A DNA stretch of 64,000 nt from WTGU01 sp965242855 (GCA_965242855.1 OZ251509.1:558001-622000); one strand, 5' to 3'. Positions 54,501-62,033 are shown, counted from the first letter of the stretch. A program made the numbers and translations. The notes: generated from the letters alone by a model not told the origin.

Positions 54501-55345
54501 GCCGTCATCGCAAGCGGCGCCAACCCAACCAGAAGGTCGGCCAGACCTATTCGAAGGCTCTGATGCAGTTCCGGGAGAACGTCATCGGCGACGTGTGCAA
54601 CCGCATCGATACCTTGTGCGAGCGGTTCAACGGGTTCCCCATCCTCGAAAGCCGGGTCGGCAACTTCGAATCGGGCGGGCGCCAACTCGGAATGATCTAC
54701 GGTTCGGTCTCGCGGCGCTACACGTTTTCTAACGTGGACGCGCACAAGGCGGCTCGCCGCCATTACTGGTTCACGGCGGAGGCGTGGGAACATCCCTATG
54801 TTCTTACACGCGGCTGGAACGAAAGAACGAGGACCTACTCCGGGCGGTCGAAACCACTGACGATCTTTCCCGGCGCTGAGGTCAATCCGGCCGGCACCAG
54901 CCAGACCTGCCATCGTTGCGGCCGCAACGCGCTCGCCGCTCTGCGCGACATGCCGGACGACAGGATCGACGTGGGAGAGGACGGCGCGGTCGTTCTCGGA
55001 GACGGTACGGTGCGGCTTCTCGACCGCGCCGACTATTCCCCTGCCGAGCACAAGGGGTTCAAGCGCCGCAAGGAGAGGCCGCCTTTGAACGCGCCGGTTC
55101 GGAAAGGCTCCCATCGGCGGCGGGACCTCGAAAGGATCGTCAGGCGCAACATGCGGCAGCGCCCGCGGTCGGAAATGTCGCCGGACACCACGCAGGCGCG
55201 CTTCGTCTGCATCTACGAGGACTGCGGCTTCCAGGGGCACGCGGACGAGAACGCCGCCATCAACATCGGGCGGCGCTTCCTGGAGCGGATCGACATCGAG
55301 GAATCGAGTGCGACACTTCGAGCCTTGACCGAGGGGCGGAAGTAG
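51539..55345 (+). CDS. cas12c: Cas12 effector nuclease, Cas12c-like (type V-C)
   Basis: About 1268 aa from GTG 51539 (1314 aa from the first ATG). The C-terminal RuvC domain is split in the way typical of Cas12: RuvC-I NIVAIDLGEKRIGFAV with D938, RuvC-II PILESRVGNFESGG with E1037, and RuvC-III QGHADENAAINIG with D1236. A zinc ribbon is inserted before RuvC-III: CHRC (C1124/C1127) and CIYEDC (C1224/C1229). The large N-terminal region is alpha-helical with a coiled-coil-like stretch near residues 475-560, as expected for REC lobes. No HNH or HEPN motif. Size, the lone Cas1 neighbour and 17-19-nt spacers fit type V-C; V-D is the main alternative. Base composition is less GC-rich than the flanks. 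Confidence 0.85.
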   Translation: MRRPYHGGQNAREWRRKVAAVARKQRESVSTYKFGLETQPGDIDFDAAACAYDVTEGIAKGSLIGLVCAVHLSGFRLFSKGDETRRFRNRSRYPERAFADALRKHAGIENSGITIQSIEDVFTTRPQASEGVELPDGLARRLFQAWNRRSPRDDDHGQPTLEIADGIGREVAATFGDWKELAGDVAGALACADTYLATLGPLFPTLASLPPLADTKPENCTFAHDPESPFIDMTGNEEIWLHQAVAVCAGRLVRDAPGLAPPSSKFATKLKDAIVTRKNNGLSWLFGNGLRYLRASDAERIAGDLSIPSSEIRRAQQLKTFADAIPPNPFFDTDGYAEFRGSVGGKVSSWVANYWKRVHELSALHSEPPDISIPPALRDDENASVFSGQHTDAAGLEALSARLPERIREAGHALAVLRGDTIPRLPGPEDIAAVERVAGDVAELAGQTNMLENRIEQEIERSEDENRTKALKALERGLPKSLKEPPRLNRISGGADDAESEIKRLQDDLNAVMRERRGHYRRLAEWAGDLDPLPVMAERERKALSDRGKDPALADEQTARRLLHRIVGMSRRLSPDAGKTIRDTMTPLFQKRKDANRYFHNRQGTIYRHPFSTSRHEEYAIDTDRARETDWLAWLENRVADIRERLAANTDQVLLRDLLAIEGFVFTHRLGGLPDRVPGELARLQTEDHLVGVPPLLAAQLDADEVSRDVAARAFNLFNSAINGLSFRAFRDGFIVRTKFLRLEHEELFYTPKDKSWRPPGDYLSAKGEISKGLTLPSVVRDEAGAVLSGETAKSLSKAEFPEPGSRALLRQAPHDWFVEIDLRRGEAPDRAGLPVKKNATGLKHWRRLRQPAFRLIGPPSFKTWLDRALTSKGVKLGDYTLILDHKFKQFPRVEGEEIRLAAEPVGMKAELAVPVINDQPYPGRADDLLFDNIVAIDLGEKRIGFAVFSLVSLLEHGVLDPTVVGDGKPAVGTVAVPAFRKLMAAVRRHRKRRQPNQKVGQTYSKALMQFRENVIGDVCNRIDTLCERFNGFPILESRVGNFESGGRQLGMIYGSVSRRYTFSNVDAHKAARRHYWFTAEAWEHPYVLTRGWNERTRTYSGRSKPLTIFPGAEVNPAGTSQTCHRCGRNALAALRDMPDDRIDVGEDGAVVLGDGTVRLLDRADYSPAEHKGFKRRKERPPLNAPVRKGSHRRRDLERIVRRNMRQRPRSEMSPDTTQARFVCIYEDCGFQGHADENAAINIGRRFLERIDIEESSATLRALTEGRK

Positions 55346-55448
55346 GCATATGGTCGTCCATATTCCCTTCCGGGCCGAAGGATTGATCATCCACACCTCA
55401 ACCCGGAAGGCGGGACCGCCCCCGCCCGCCCTTCAAACGGGGGCACCT
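55346..55448 (+). ncRNA. Structured gap between cas12 and cas1, candidate scoutRNA or bidirectional terminator
   Basis: The 103-nt convergent gap contains three stem-loops in a row. ATATGG/CCATAT spans 55348-55363 with a 4-nt loop. CCTTCCGGG (55366-55374) pairs with CCCGGAAGG (55402-55410). GCCCCCG (55418-55424) pairs with CGGGGGC (55438-55444). ATTCCCTTC at 55362-55370 is complementary to the core of the CRISPR repeat (GAAGGGGAAT) apart from one bulged G. Cas12c and Cas12d require a short-complementarity scoutRNA, and this is the best candidate in the locus. The anti-repeat overlaps the second stem, which weakens the case. No T-run is seen. Confidence 0.4.
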
Positions 55449-56492
55449 TCACCTTTCGGGGACACGCCCGGTGTAATCGGGAACACCGCCGGGCAGCCTG
55501 TAGGAAACCTTGGGCGGACGGCCCCCGCGCCGTTCGCCGGCGCAGGGAACGACGAACCGGCGCATATCGCCGTTCAGATACGCTCGAAGGGCCAGAACGC
55601 TGCCGTGCAGCAGGTTCTTTCGACGCACGAACTGGCGTGTCGCAGGAACGTAGACGACGGTATCCAGCGCCCTCTTCAGGGACGAGAGCGTCCGCTTGGT
55701 GAGCTCGCCGTCTTCCTCTCCAGCCGTTTCGCGCGCGCGGGCAACGGCCCGTTCGATCATGTAACGCGCGGGCTCCATCAGGTCGTAGACGAGGCCCATA
55801 TAGTCGGTCCCCTCGTGGAGGAAGCCGTGGCTCGGCGATAGCCGGTGCACGAGCACCCATCGGAGGATCACGCCGGACAGGAACATCGAGCCCGCGTCCA
55901 GTGCCGACTGGATCGGCCCCTTCTCTCGTCTGGCCAAGCCGGGATGGCCGAGGGCCGCGAAGTATCGCGCCCAATATTTTCGCGCGTGCTCCGCCTCCCA
56001 GATACGCACATGCGCAAGATTTCGCAGCCGCGCGAGCCGCCCGTAGGCTGTATCGGCGACGGGAAGCACATCGCCCACGGCGCGGAATCTCTCGCGCACG
56101 AGAGTCCGCGCGACGTAGGAACGCTTCGTTTCGTTGGCCCTGGTGAGGATCTGCCTCGTCAGAATGTCGTCCGCGTCCGCGCGGGGTGCCGGGAGGAAAA
56201 CGGCGGGGCGTCCGATGTTGCGCCGGTGCACGAGCAACGGAACCCGGTGCGCGGCAAGCTCGTCGATCAGGGCAACCGGAATCGCACCCGTCGCTCCATA
56301 GAACATGACGCAGTCGACTTTCGCCAAGTCGGTATCGACCTCCCCGCCGTTGTAGGTGAAGCGCCATGTCCGGCGTGCGGTCTTCTCCGCGGCGGAAACG
56401 TAAGGGAGCCACAGGGAGAGCTTCGTGCCCCGCTTGTTGGATCGCCATGTCCAAATCGAATCCGGATGCTGATATTCGTCCGTTTCCATCAT
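55449..56492 (-). CDS. cas1: CRISPR adaptation integrase Cas1
   Basis: 347 aa from ATG 56492; the open frame extends to TTG 56525 (358 aa), and ATG 56513 is also possible. Start 56492 is preferred because an AAGG lies upstream and the longer forms would overlap the array promoter. Catalytic residues, in 358-aa numbering, are E177 (RIWEAEHARKYW), H237 (HGFLHEG) and D248/E251 (VYDLMEPARY). The beta-rich N-terminal domain and helical C-terminal domain are complete. No cas2 or cas4 is present. Type V-C Cas1 is known to integrate short 17-18-bp spacers on its own, matching this array. Confidence 0.93.
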   Translation of the reverse strand: MMETDEYQHPDSIWTWRSNKRGTKLSLWLPYVSAAEKTARRTWRFTYNGGEVDTDLAKVDCVMFYGATGAIPVALIDELAAHRVPLLVHRRNIGRPAVFLPAPRADADDILTRQILTRANETKRSYVARTLVRERFRAVGDVLPVADTAYGRLARLRNLAHVRIWEAEHARKYWARYFAALGHPGLARREKGPIQSALDAGSMFLSGVILRWVLVHRLSPSHGFLHEGTDYMGLVYDLMEPARYMIERAVARARETAGEEDGELTKRTLSSLKRALDTVVYVPATRQFVRRKNLLHGSVLALRAYLNGDMRRFVVPCAGERRGGRPPKVSYRLPGGVPDYTGRVPER

Positions 56493-56503
56493 CGCTGGCA
56501 GCC

Positions 56504-56532
56504 TTGACACCATGTGGTCTGTCAACTATATC
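56504..56532 (+). promoter_or_regulatory. Sigma70-type promoter of the CRISPR array
   Basis: A perfect TTGACA (-35) at 56504-56509 is followed by exactly 17 nt and then TATATC (-10) at 56527-56532. Transcription would begin near 56539, about 14 nt before the first repeat, reading rightward through the array. The element overlaps the 5' end of the divergent cas1 frame. Such a match is unlikely by chance in DNA this GC-rich. Confidence 0.65.
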
Positions 56533-56552
56533 AGCACCGTAACAGGCACAAG

Positions 56553-57914
56553 GCCAGTTACGAAGGGGAATTGGAGGGTCGTTGGCGTCGGTTCCGCCAG
56601 TTACGAAGGGGAATTGGAGGCTCCTCGCGGTTGCTTCCGCCAGTTACGAAGGGGAATTGGAGGCTGTGCCGGTGTCGCCGCGCCAGTTACGAAGGGGAAT
56701 TGGAGGCAAGGCCGGCCCTGACGCTGCCAGTTACGAAGGGGAATTGGAGGTCGGCGACTGACGGGGCGGCCAGTTACGAAGGGGAATTGGAGGCAGGGAT
56801 CGCATGGCTCTGCCAGTTACGAAGGGGAATTGGAGGCTGGCGGGCCGAGGAGTGGCCAGTTACGAATGGGAATTGGAGGTACGGGTGCACGCCGATCGCC
56901 AGTTACGAAGGGGAATTGGAGGCTTCCGACGGCCTGTGAAGCCAGTTACGAAGGGGAATTGGAGGGAGTATCCATCGCCATCGGCCAGTTACGAAGGGGA
57001 ATTGGAGGCTTCATGTCCTCACCTATGCCAGTTACGAAGGGGAATTGGAGGGCCCCACTCCCCCGCCCCGCCAGTTACGAAGGGGAATTGGAGGCTCAAA
57101 CCGACCGGGGCAGCCAGTTACGAAGGGGAATTGGAGGGTAAGGCAGCAGAGCCGTGCCAGTTACGAAGGGGAATTGGAGGCATCCTCCCGTAGTACCGGC
57201 CAGTTACGAAGGGGAATTGGAGGGAGCAGCTGGCGCGCGATGCCAGTTACGAAGGGGAATTGGAGGCGTCCCGCGCAAGGTCGGGCCAGTTACGAAGGGG
57301 AATTGGAGGCACGCGCGGTCGGCGCACGCCAGTTACGAAGGGGAATTGGAGGCAGACCGCCAGTTTGACGGCCAGTTACGAAGGGGAATTGGAGGCCCAC
57401 ACGCGCCATCCTCAGCCAGTTACGAAGGGGAATTGGAGGCTCTGCACCGCCGCCAGGCTAGTTACGAAGGGGAATTGGAGGGTACTCACGCCCGGCCCTG
57501 CCAGTTACGAAGGGGAATTGGAGGGATGTCGATCTGCTCCTCGCCAGTTACGAAGGGGAATTGGAGGCCAGCGGCCGCTGATGGGGCCAGTTACGAAGGG
57601 GAATTGGAGGTTGATGTCGTTCCGGCCCCGCCAGTTACGAAGGGGAATTGGAGGGTGATGGATTTTTCCGGGGCCAGTTACGAAGGGGAATTGGAGGGCT
57701 CGGGAGGGGCGGCGGGCCAGTTACGAAGGGGAATTGGAGGCCTGACCCACCAGTAGGAGGCCAGTTACGAAGGGGAATTGGAGGTTGATGTCGTTCCGGC
57801 CCCGCCAGTTACGAAGGGGAATTGGAGGCTCATAGAGAGTAACGGCGCCAGTTACGAAGGGGAATTGGAGGCCGTCCACGACTCCGGCGGCCAGTTACGA
57901 AGGGGAATTGGAGG
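56553..57914 (+). CRISPR. CRISPR array, 32 repeats of 25 bp with 31 spacers of 17-19 bp
   Basis: The 25-bp repeat begins GCCAGTTACG, has the core AAGGGGAATT and ends GGAGG. Repeat starts advance by 43 bp nearly throughout. Spacers are 18 nt except five of 19 nt (56707, 57396, 57611, 57741, 57785) and one of 17 nt (57440). Only two repeats differ: repeat 8 (56855) has a G-to-T in the GGGG run, and repeat 22 (57457) has C-to-T at position 3. The spacers at 57611-57629 and 57785-57803 are identical (TTGATGTCGTTCCGGCCCC). The promoter lies at the left end, so crRNAs carry the repeat 5' of the spacer, as in type V. Such short spacers are characteristic of types V-C and V-D. Confidence 0.97.
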
Positions 57915-57937
57915 TACCGTGAGGGCTGGCCGAACGC

Positions 57938-59353
57938 TCAGAACTTCTTCCACCACGGGGTCTTGCCCTGGAGGCCCACCATGTCGACGCCGGTCATCAG
58001 GGCGACGTCGTGGGTCAGGGCGCGGAGGTCGTTCGGGTCCAGGTCGCTCACCCGGTTCTTGCCGCAGGCGCGGGCGAAAAGCTGGATCTCCATGGTCAGC
58101 GCGTTGAGATAGTTGGTCACGGAGTCGGCCGCCTCGTCCACGTCGAGGCGCTCCATCAGCTTCGGCAGCTGGGTGGTGATGCCGACGGGGCAAAGGCCCG
58201 TGTGGCAGTGCTGGCATTCGTAGGGCGATGTGCCGAGGCGGGCGTAATCCTCGAGGTAGACCGGCTTGTGGCACCCCATGGCGATGATCGGCGCGGTGCC
58301 GAGATAGACCACGTCCGCGCCCAGCGCGATGCACTTCGCCGCGTCCGCCCCGTTGCGGATGCCGCCGCCGACGATGAGCTTCATCGCGTCCTTCCTGCCC
58401 ATGTCGGCGAGCGCCTCGGCCGCCTCGGCGATGGCGGCGACGGTCGGGATGCCGGCATGGTCGAGCTGGATCGTCGGCGAGGCCGCGGTGCCGCCCTCCA
58501 TGCCGTCGAAGACGATGGCGTCGACTCCCGCCTTGGCGGCGATCCGCACGTCGTTGGCGATCCGCGCGGCGCCCACCTTGATCGAAATCGGCACCTTGTA
58601 TTCGGTGACCTCGCGGATCTCCTCGAGCTTCATGTAGAGGTCGTCCGCGCCCATCCAGTCCGGATGCCGGCAGGGGCTGCGCTGGTCGACCCCTTCCGGC
58701 AGCTCCCGCATCGCCGCCACCTCGTCCGACATCTTGAGGCCGAGCAGCACGCCGCCCGTGCCCGGCTTCGCGCCCTGACCGGCGCCGATCTCGATCATGT
58801 CGGCCTTCTTGAGATCGTAGGGATTCACCCCGTAGCGGCTGGGCAGATACTGCATCACGAGCTTCGAGGAATAGCGCCGCTCCTCGCGGTGCATCCCGCC
58901 CTCGCCGGTGCAGGTGGAGATGCCGCAGCGGCTCGCCGCGATGCCGAGAGCGCGCTTGGCCTTGACGGAGAGCGCGCCGAAGCTCATGCCGGCGATCATG
59001 ATCGGCCGCTCCAGCACCAGCGGCCTCTCGCAGGCGCCCTCGCCGATCACCACCCGGGTGTCGCACTTCTCCCGGTAGCCCTCGAGCGGCATCCGCGAAA
59101 GGCCGGCGGGGACGAACACGAGATCGTCGAACGAGGGCAGGTCGCGCCGCTTGGTCGCCTGGCCGCGGATCTGGTAGCGCCCGAGCGCCGCCTTCTCCTG
59201 GATCTCCTCGATCGCTTCCGGGCTCCAGACCCCGCTGAAGCTCCGGGGCCGCGGATGGCCGGCCGCGCGCGCCGGCGCGTCGTCGTCGCGGATTTCGACC
59301 GCGGAGCCGCCGGCATGGGCGGCGGCGGGCCGGTCGCTTGCGGTCTCGCTCAT
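57938..59353 (-). CDS. FMN-binding glutamate-synthase-like domain protein (GltB central domain; MgsC/GlxD-like)
   Basis: 471 aa from ATG 59353. It corresponds to the FMN/iron-sulfur domain of glutamate synthase as a separate protein: IMIAGMSFGALS, GTGGVLLGLK, IVGGGIRNGADAAKCIALGAD binding FMN, and the cluster cysteines in CQHCHTGLCPVGI. The ATG overlaps the stop of the upstream GXGXG protein (ATGA). With the next two genes it forms a three-subunit enzyme like N-methylglutamate synthase (MgsABC) or GlxBCD. Its 3' end lies 23 bp from the last CRISPR repeat. Confidence 0.88.
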   Translation of the reverse strand: MSETASDRPAAAHAGGSAVEIRDDDAPARAAGHPRPRSFSGVWSPEAIEEIQEKAALGRYQIRGQATKRRDLPSFDDLVFVPAGLSRMPLEGYREKCDTRVVIGEGACERPLVLERPIMIAGMSFGALSVKAKRALGIAASRCGISTCTGEGGMHREERRYSSKLVMQYLPSRYGVNPYDLKKADMIEIGAGQGAKPGTGGVLLGLKMSDEVAAMRELPEGVDQRSPCRHPDWMGADDLYMKLEEIREVTEYKVPISIKVGAARIANDVRIAAKAGVDAIVFDGMEGGTAASPTIQLDHAGIPTVAAIAEAAEALADMGRKDAMKLIVGGGIRNGADAAKCIALGADVVYLGTAPIIAMGCHKPVYLEDYARLGTSPYECQHCHTGLCPVGITTQLPKLMERLDVDEAADSVTNYLNALTMEIQLFARACGKNRVSDLDPNDLRALTHDVALMTGVDMVGLQGKTPWWKKF

Positions 59354-60054
59354 AGCACGTCCTTCCAGGCCGCGAAGTCGTGCTTGTTGAAGTGCCACAA
59401 CGAGCGGTCCGACTGGAGTTTGCGGAAGGAGGGGGGCGCCGTGATCTCGTAGCGGGCGAGCAGGGCCGCCACTTCGTCCAGCTCTTCCGCGCGCGAATCG
59501 ACCTCCGCGACGCCCGAGCCCAGCGCGGCCGCCTCGCCGCCCAGGAAGATCGTACCCTGGTACATGGAATCGCCGAGGCCGGTGTCGGCGTTCCCGCAGA
59601 TGATCATGCGACCGTTCTGCATCATGAAGCCGGACATGTAGCCGGCGTCGCCGCCGATGACGATCTCGCCCTTCTTGAGGATCATGCCCGAGCGCGGCCC
59701 GGCGTTGCCGCGCACGACCACGCGCCCGCCGCGGATCGAAGGCGCCGCCGCGGTCGCGGCGTTGCCGTGCACGACGATCTCTCCGTTCATCAGGTTGTCC
59801 GCGATGCCCCATCCCGCGGTGCCGTGGACCTCGGCGGTGACGCCGTCGCAAAGACCGGCGGTGTAGGAGCCGACATGGCCGCGATAGACGATGTGGATCG
59901 GCTTGAGGATCGAGACCCCGAGATTGTGGCGCGCCTGCGGATTCAGGAGCACGACCTCGGGCACGCCTCTTTCCGCCGCGTCGCGGATCTCGGCGTTGAT
60001 CTCCCGGGTCGTCTGCCCGGCGCAGTCGATCGTCAGTGCGTCGGAAGCCGCCAT
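59350..60054 (-). CDS. GXGXG-domain glutamate-synthase-like subunit (MgsB/GlxC-like)
   Basis: 234 aa right-handed beta-helix equal to the C-terminal domain of GltB. Repeats of the form G-X-I-V-V-X-G-N-A are easy to see (NGEIVVHGNAAT, GGRVVVRGNAGP, KGEIVIGGDAGY, NGRMIICGNADT). This domain is structural in glutamate synthases and forms part of the ammonia channel region. Overlaps both neighbours by a few nucleotides, indicating tight co-translation. Confidence 0.88.
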   Translation of the reverse strand: MAASDALTIDCAGQTTREINAEIRDAAERGVPEVVLLNPQARHNLGVSILKPIHIVYRGHVGSYTAGLCDGVTAEVHGTAGWGIADNLMNGEIVVHGNAATAAAPSIRGGRVVVRGNAGPRSGMILKKGEIVIGGDAGYMSGFMMQNGRMIICGNADTGLGDSMYQGTIFLGGEAAALGSGVAEVDSRAEELDEVAALLARYEITAPPSFRKLQSDRSLWHFNKHDFAAWKDVL

Positions 60055-60938
60055 GTCACGACCGCGCCCGCGCCCGGCTCCCAGACCTCGATGTCCTCGT
60101 CAAGGCCGTCGCGCAGCGACCAGCAGTCCGACGAGACGGCGACCAGCGCATCGGTCTCGCCCACGACGAGGGGTTTCGCGGCGTAAGGATCCTTCACGAT
60201 CCCGACCTCGCCGCTGGTCACCGCGATGTAGGTGAAGCAGCCGTCCAGAATCGCCACCGAGCGTTCGAGCGCCTCCCGGAAGCCCGCGCCCTTCGCCATC
60301 TCGTCCCGCAGCATGACGGCGATCACCTCGGAATCGTTGCGCGTCGCGAAGGTGTAGCCGGCGCGCTCGTAGCGGTAGCGCAGATGGTGGAAATTCGTGA
60401 TGTGGCCGTTGTGCATGATCGCCAGATCGCGATGCAGCCGCGCAGAGAGCGGCTGGGCATGCGTGAAGTCGATGTCGCTCTCCGTGGCGTAGCGGGTGAG
60501 TCCCATGGCGAGCGGGCCGTCATAGGTGCTGATGGCGAACGCCTCTTCCAGCCGCCCGACGCCGCCCATGTGCTTTACCACTTCCACTTGGCGGCCGATG
60601 CTGGAGACCCGGAAGCCCGGGCCGAGGCCGTCGATCGCGTCCACCAGGGCCGCATCCTCGCCCGTCCGCCGCAGCGCGGCGCGGATGTAGCCCTTGCCGT
60701 CGGTCGCCTCTTCGACCTGCCCGAGTTCCTCCAGAAGCGCCAGGGCGCGCCCGGCCTCAGCCGGGGCTTCGCAGTTGATGCCGACATAGAGGCGGTCCTC
60801 GTCCAGCGGGCGGACCATCGCGACCCCGGTCGAATCCGGGCCGCGCCGGTAGATCCCGTCGAGCACGCGATAGGCGATCTCCCCGGTCCGGCGGCGATGA
60901 TCCCCGGTCTTGTAGAAGACCCCTCCGAGCCCGCACAC
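60033..60938 (-). CDS. Class II glutamine amidotransferase (MgsA/GlxB-like)
   Basis: 301 aa. The N-terminal nucleophile Cys2 is in MCGLGGVFYK, and RGPDSTG, HNGHITNF and NDSEVIAVML are further Ntn-type amidotransferase motifs. It liberates ammonia from glutamine for the FMN subunit encoded downstream. The coding end overlaps the GXGXG gene by 22 nt. The C-terminal part lacks a phosphosugar-binding domain, ruling out GlmS and PurF. Confidence 0.9.
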   Translation of the reverse strand: MCGLGGVFYKTGDHRRRTGEIAYRVLDGIYRRGPDSTGVAMVRPLDEDRLYVGINCEAPAEAGRALALLEELGQVEEATDGKGYIRAALRRTGEDAALVDAIDGLGPGFRVSSIGRQVEVVKHMGGVGRLEEAFAISTYDGPLAMGLTRYATESDIDFTHAQPLSARLHRDLAIMHNGHITNFHHLRYRYERAGYTFATRNDSEVIAVMLRDEMAKGAGFREALERSVAILDGCFTYIAVTSGEVGIVKDPYAAKPLVVGETDALVAVSSDCWSLRDGLDEDIEVWEPGAGAVVTWRLPTH

Positions 60939-60956
60939 GGTCCGCGCTCCGCGTCT

Positions 60957-61439
60957 TCAGCCGGCCGCCTCGAACAGACCGACCTTCTCGTCGAGGCGCG
61001 ACCAGGGGATCATCGCGTCGATCCAGGCGTTGATCCGGTCCACCGCCAGCATCGCCGCCTCGCAGACCCGCACCACGTCGCCGTGGCTGCGGGCGCCGCC
61101 CGCCTCGAAATAGTCCGCGAGCGCGCGCACCAGCCTGACCGTGCCGACGAGCTTCCACTTGGCGAGGCGTCCGGCGTGCCGGTTCAGCAACGCCGCCGCC
61201 ATCTTGTTGAGCGCCGCCGGCGTCAACGCCTTGTCGAGCGCCAGTTGGCGGACGACCTGGATGTTCTCGCCGAGCCAGAAGGTGTTGAAATTGGCGTAGA
61301 GCACCGGCGGCATGTTGCCCATCGGCGGCAGCCGATGTTCGCGCAGCCGGGTCACGTCGCCCGGCTCCGCGCGCCAGTTGCGGCGGGCGAAACGCTCGAG
61401 GCGTTCGATGATCGAAGCGGTGGTGTGCGCCGTGGCCAT
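60957..61439 (-). CDS. Unknown protein in the glutamate-synthase-like operon
   Basis: 160 aa, mostly helical, no signal peptide or membrane segment. It begins MATAHTTASIIERLERFARR and contains TFWLGENIQVVRQLALDKAL. I do not recognise the family. It lies between the DUF3830 gene and the amidotransferase gene, all on one strand with short spacing, so it likely acts in the same pathway. Confidence 0.7.
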   Translation of the reverse strand: MATAHTTASIIERLERFARRNWRAEPGDVTRLREHRLPPMGNMPPVLYANFNTFWLGENIQVVRQLALDKALTPAALNKMAAALLNRHAGRLAKWKLVGTVRLVRALADYFEAGGARSHGDVVRVCEAAMLAVDRINAWIDAMIPWSRLDEKVGLFEAAG

Positions 61440-61457
61440 GCGTCTCCCTCCCCGTCC

Positions 61458-61841
61458 TCAGGCGCGGGCCAGCGTCACCGGGAGCGGCCCCGTGGCCAGG
61501 ATCTTCCGGCCCGCGGGCTTCAGGTGCTCGAGCCCCTCTACGATTTTCGCGAACACGCTGACCTTGCCGAAGGGCCGTGTCTCGCCATAGAAGATGCAGG
61601 CGGTCTGGCGTCCCGGATAGAAGCCGATGTCGCCGGGCTTGACGTTGAGGATCTCGTTCTCGGCGTCGCAGTAGAAGGGGAGCATCACGATCAGCTCCTC
61701 GCCCGCGAACTTCGCATGCACGGAGAAGGTCTCGCAGGGCAGGGCGCGGGCGAACACTCGGACGACGTTCGGCGCCTTCTTCTCCAGCAATTCGGCGACG
61801 ACCGTCCTGCCGTTGATCGTCATCGAGAAGCGCTGCGTCAT
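61458..61841 (-). CDS. DUF3830 family protein (cyclophilin-like fold)
   Basis: 127 aa from ATG 61841. The pattern VVAELLEKKAPNVVRVFARAL, then GDIGFYPGRQTACIFYGET, fits the DUF3830 family of small cyclophilin-like proteins of unknown function, often found in operons with amidohydrolases and glutamate-synthase-like genes. It is the first gene of the leftward operon running to 57938. Confidence 0.75.
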   Translation of the reverse strand: MTQRFSMTINGRTVVAELLEKKAPNVVRVFARALPCETFSVHAKFAGEELIVMLPFYCDAENEILNVKPGDIGFYPGRQTACIFYGETRPFGKVSVFAKIVEGLEHLKPAGRKILATGPLPVTLARA

Positions 61842-61994
61842 GGGGAGACCTCCCTCGATCGTCGCGAAGCCGCGCGGCCGCAGGGGGCCACGCGCCCCCG
61901 GTACCACATCGCGCACGGTGCGGCAATCGCATCGACGAGGACGCGCCCGCCCGGTGTGCGGGCCCGGAGCCCCGCGCGCCGGAGAATGCTCCCG

Positions 61995-62000
61995 TATAAT
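61995..62000 (+). promoter_or_regulatory. Perfect -10 element upstream of the isochorismatase-like gene
   Basis: TATAAT occurs 34 nt before ATG 62034. No acceptable -35 element is found 16-18 nt upstream, so another factor or an extended -10 would be needed. Confidence 0.35.
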
Positions 62001-62033
62001 GGGAGCCTCTCTCTCGCAGCGGAGGCCATGCCG

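Noticed and set aside
56512..57756. Long open frames running through the CRISPR array
   Set aside because: They exist only because the repeat has no stop codon in any of the three plus-strand frames; the peptides are repeats of PVTKGNWR, ASYEGELE and QLRRGIGG in turn, and there is no ribosome-binding site.
55449..57937. Search for cas2 or cas4 around cas1
   Set aside because: No small frame with Cas2 or Cas4 features occurs in the gaps; all spaces between cas12, cas1, array and the next gene are 103 nt or shorter.
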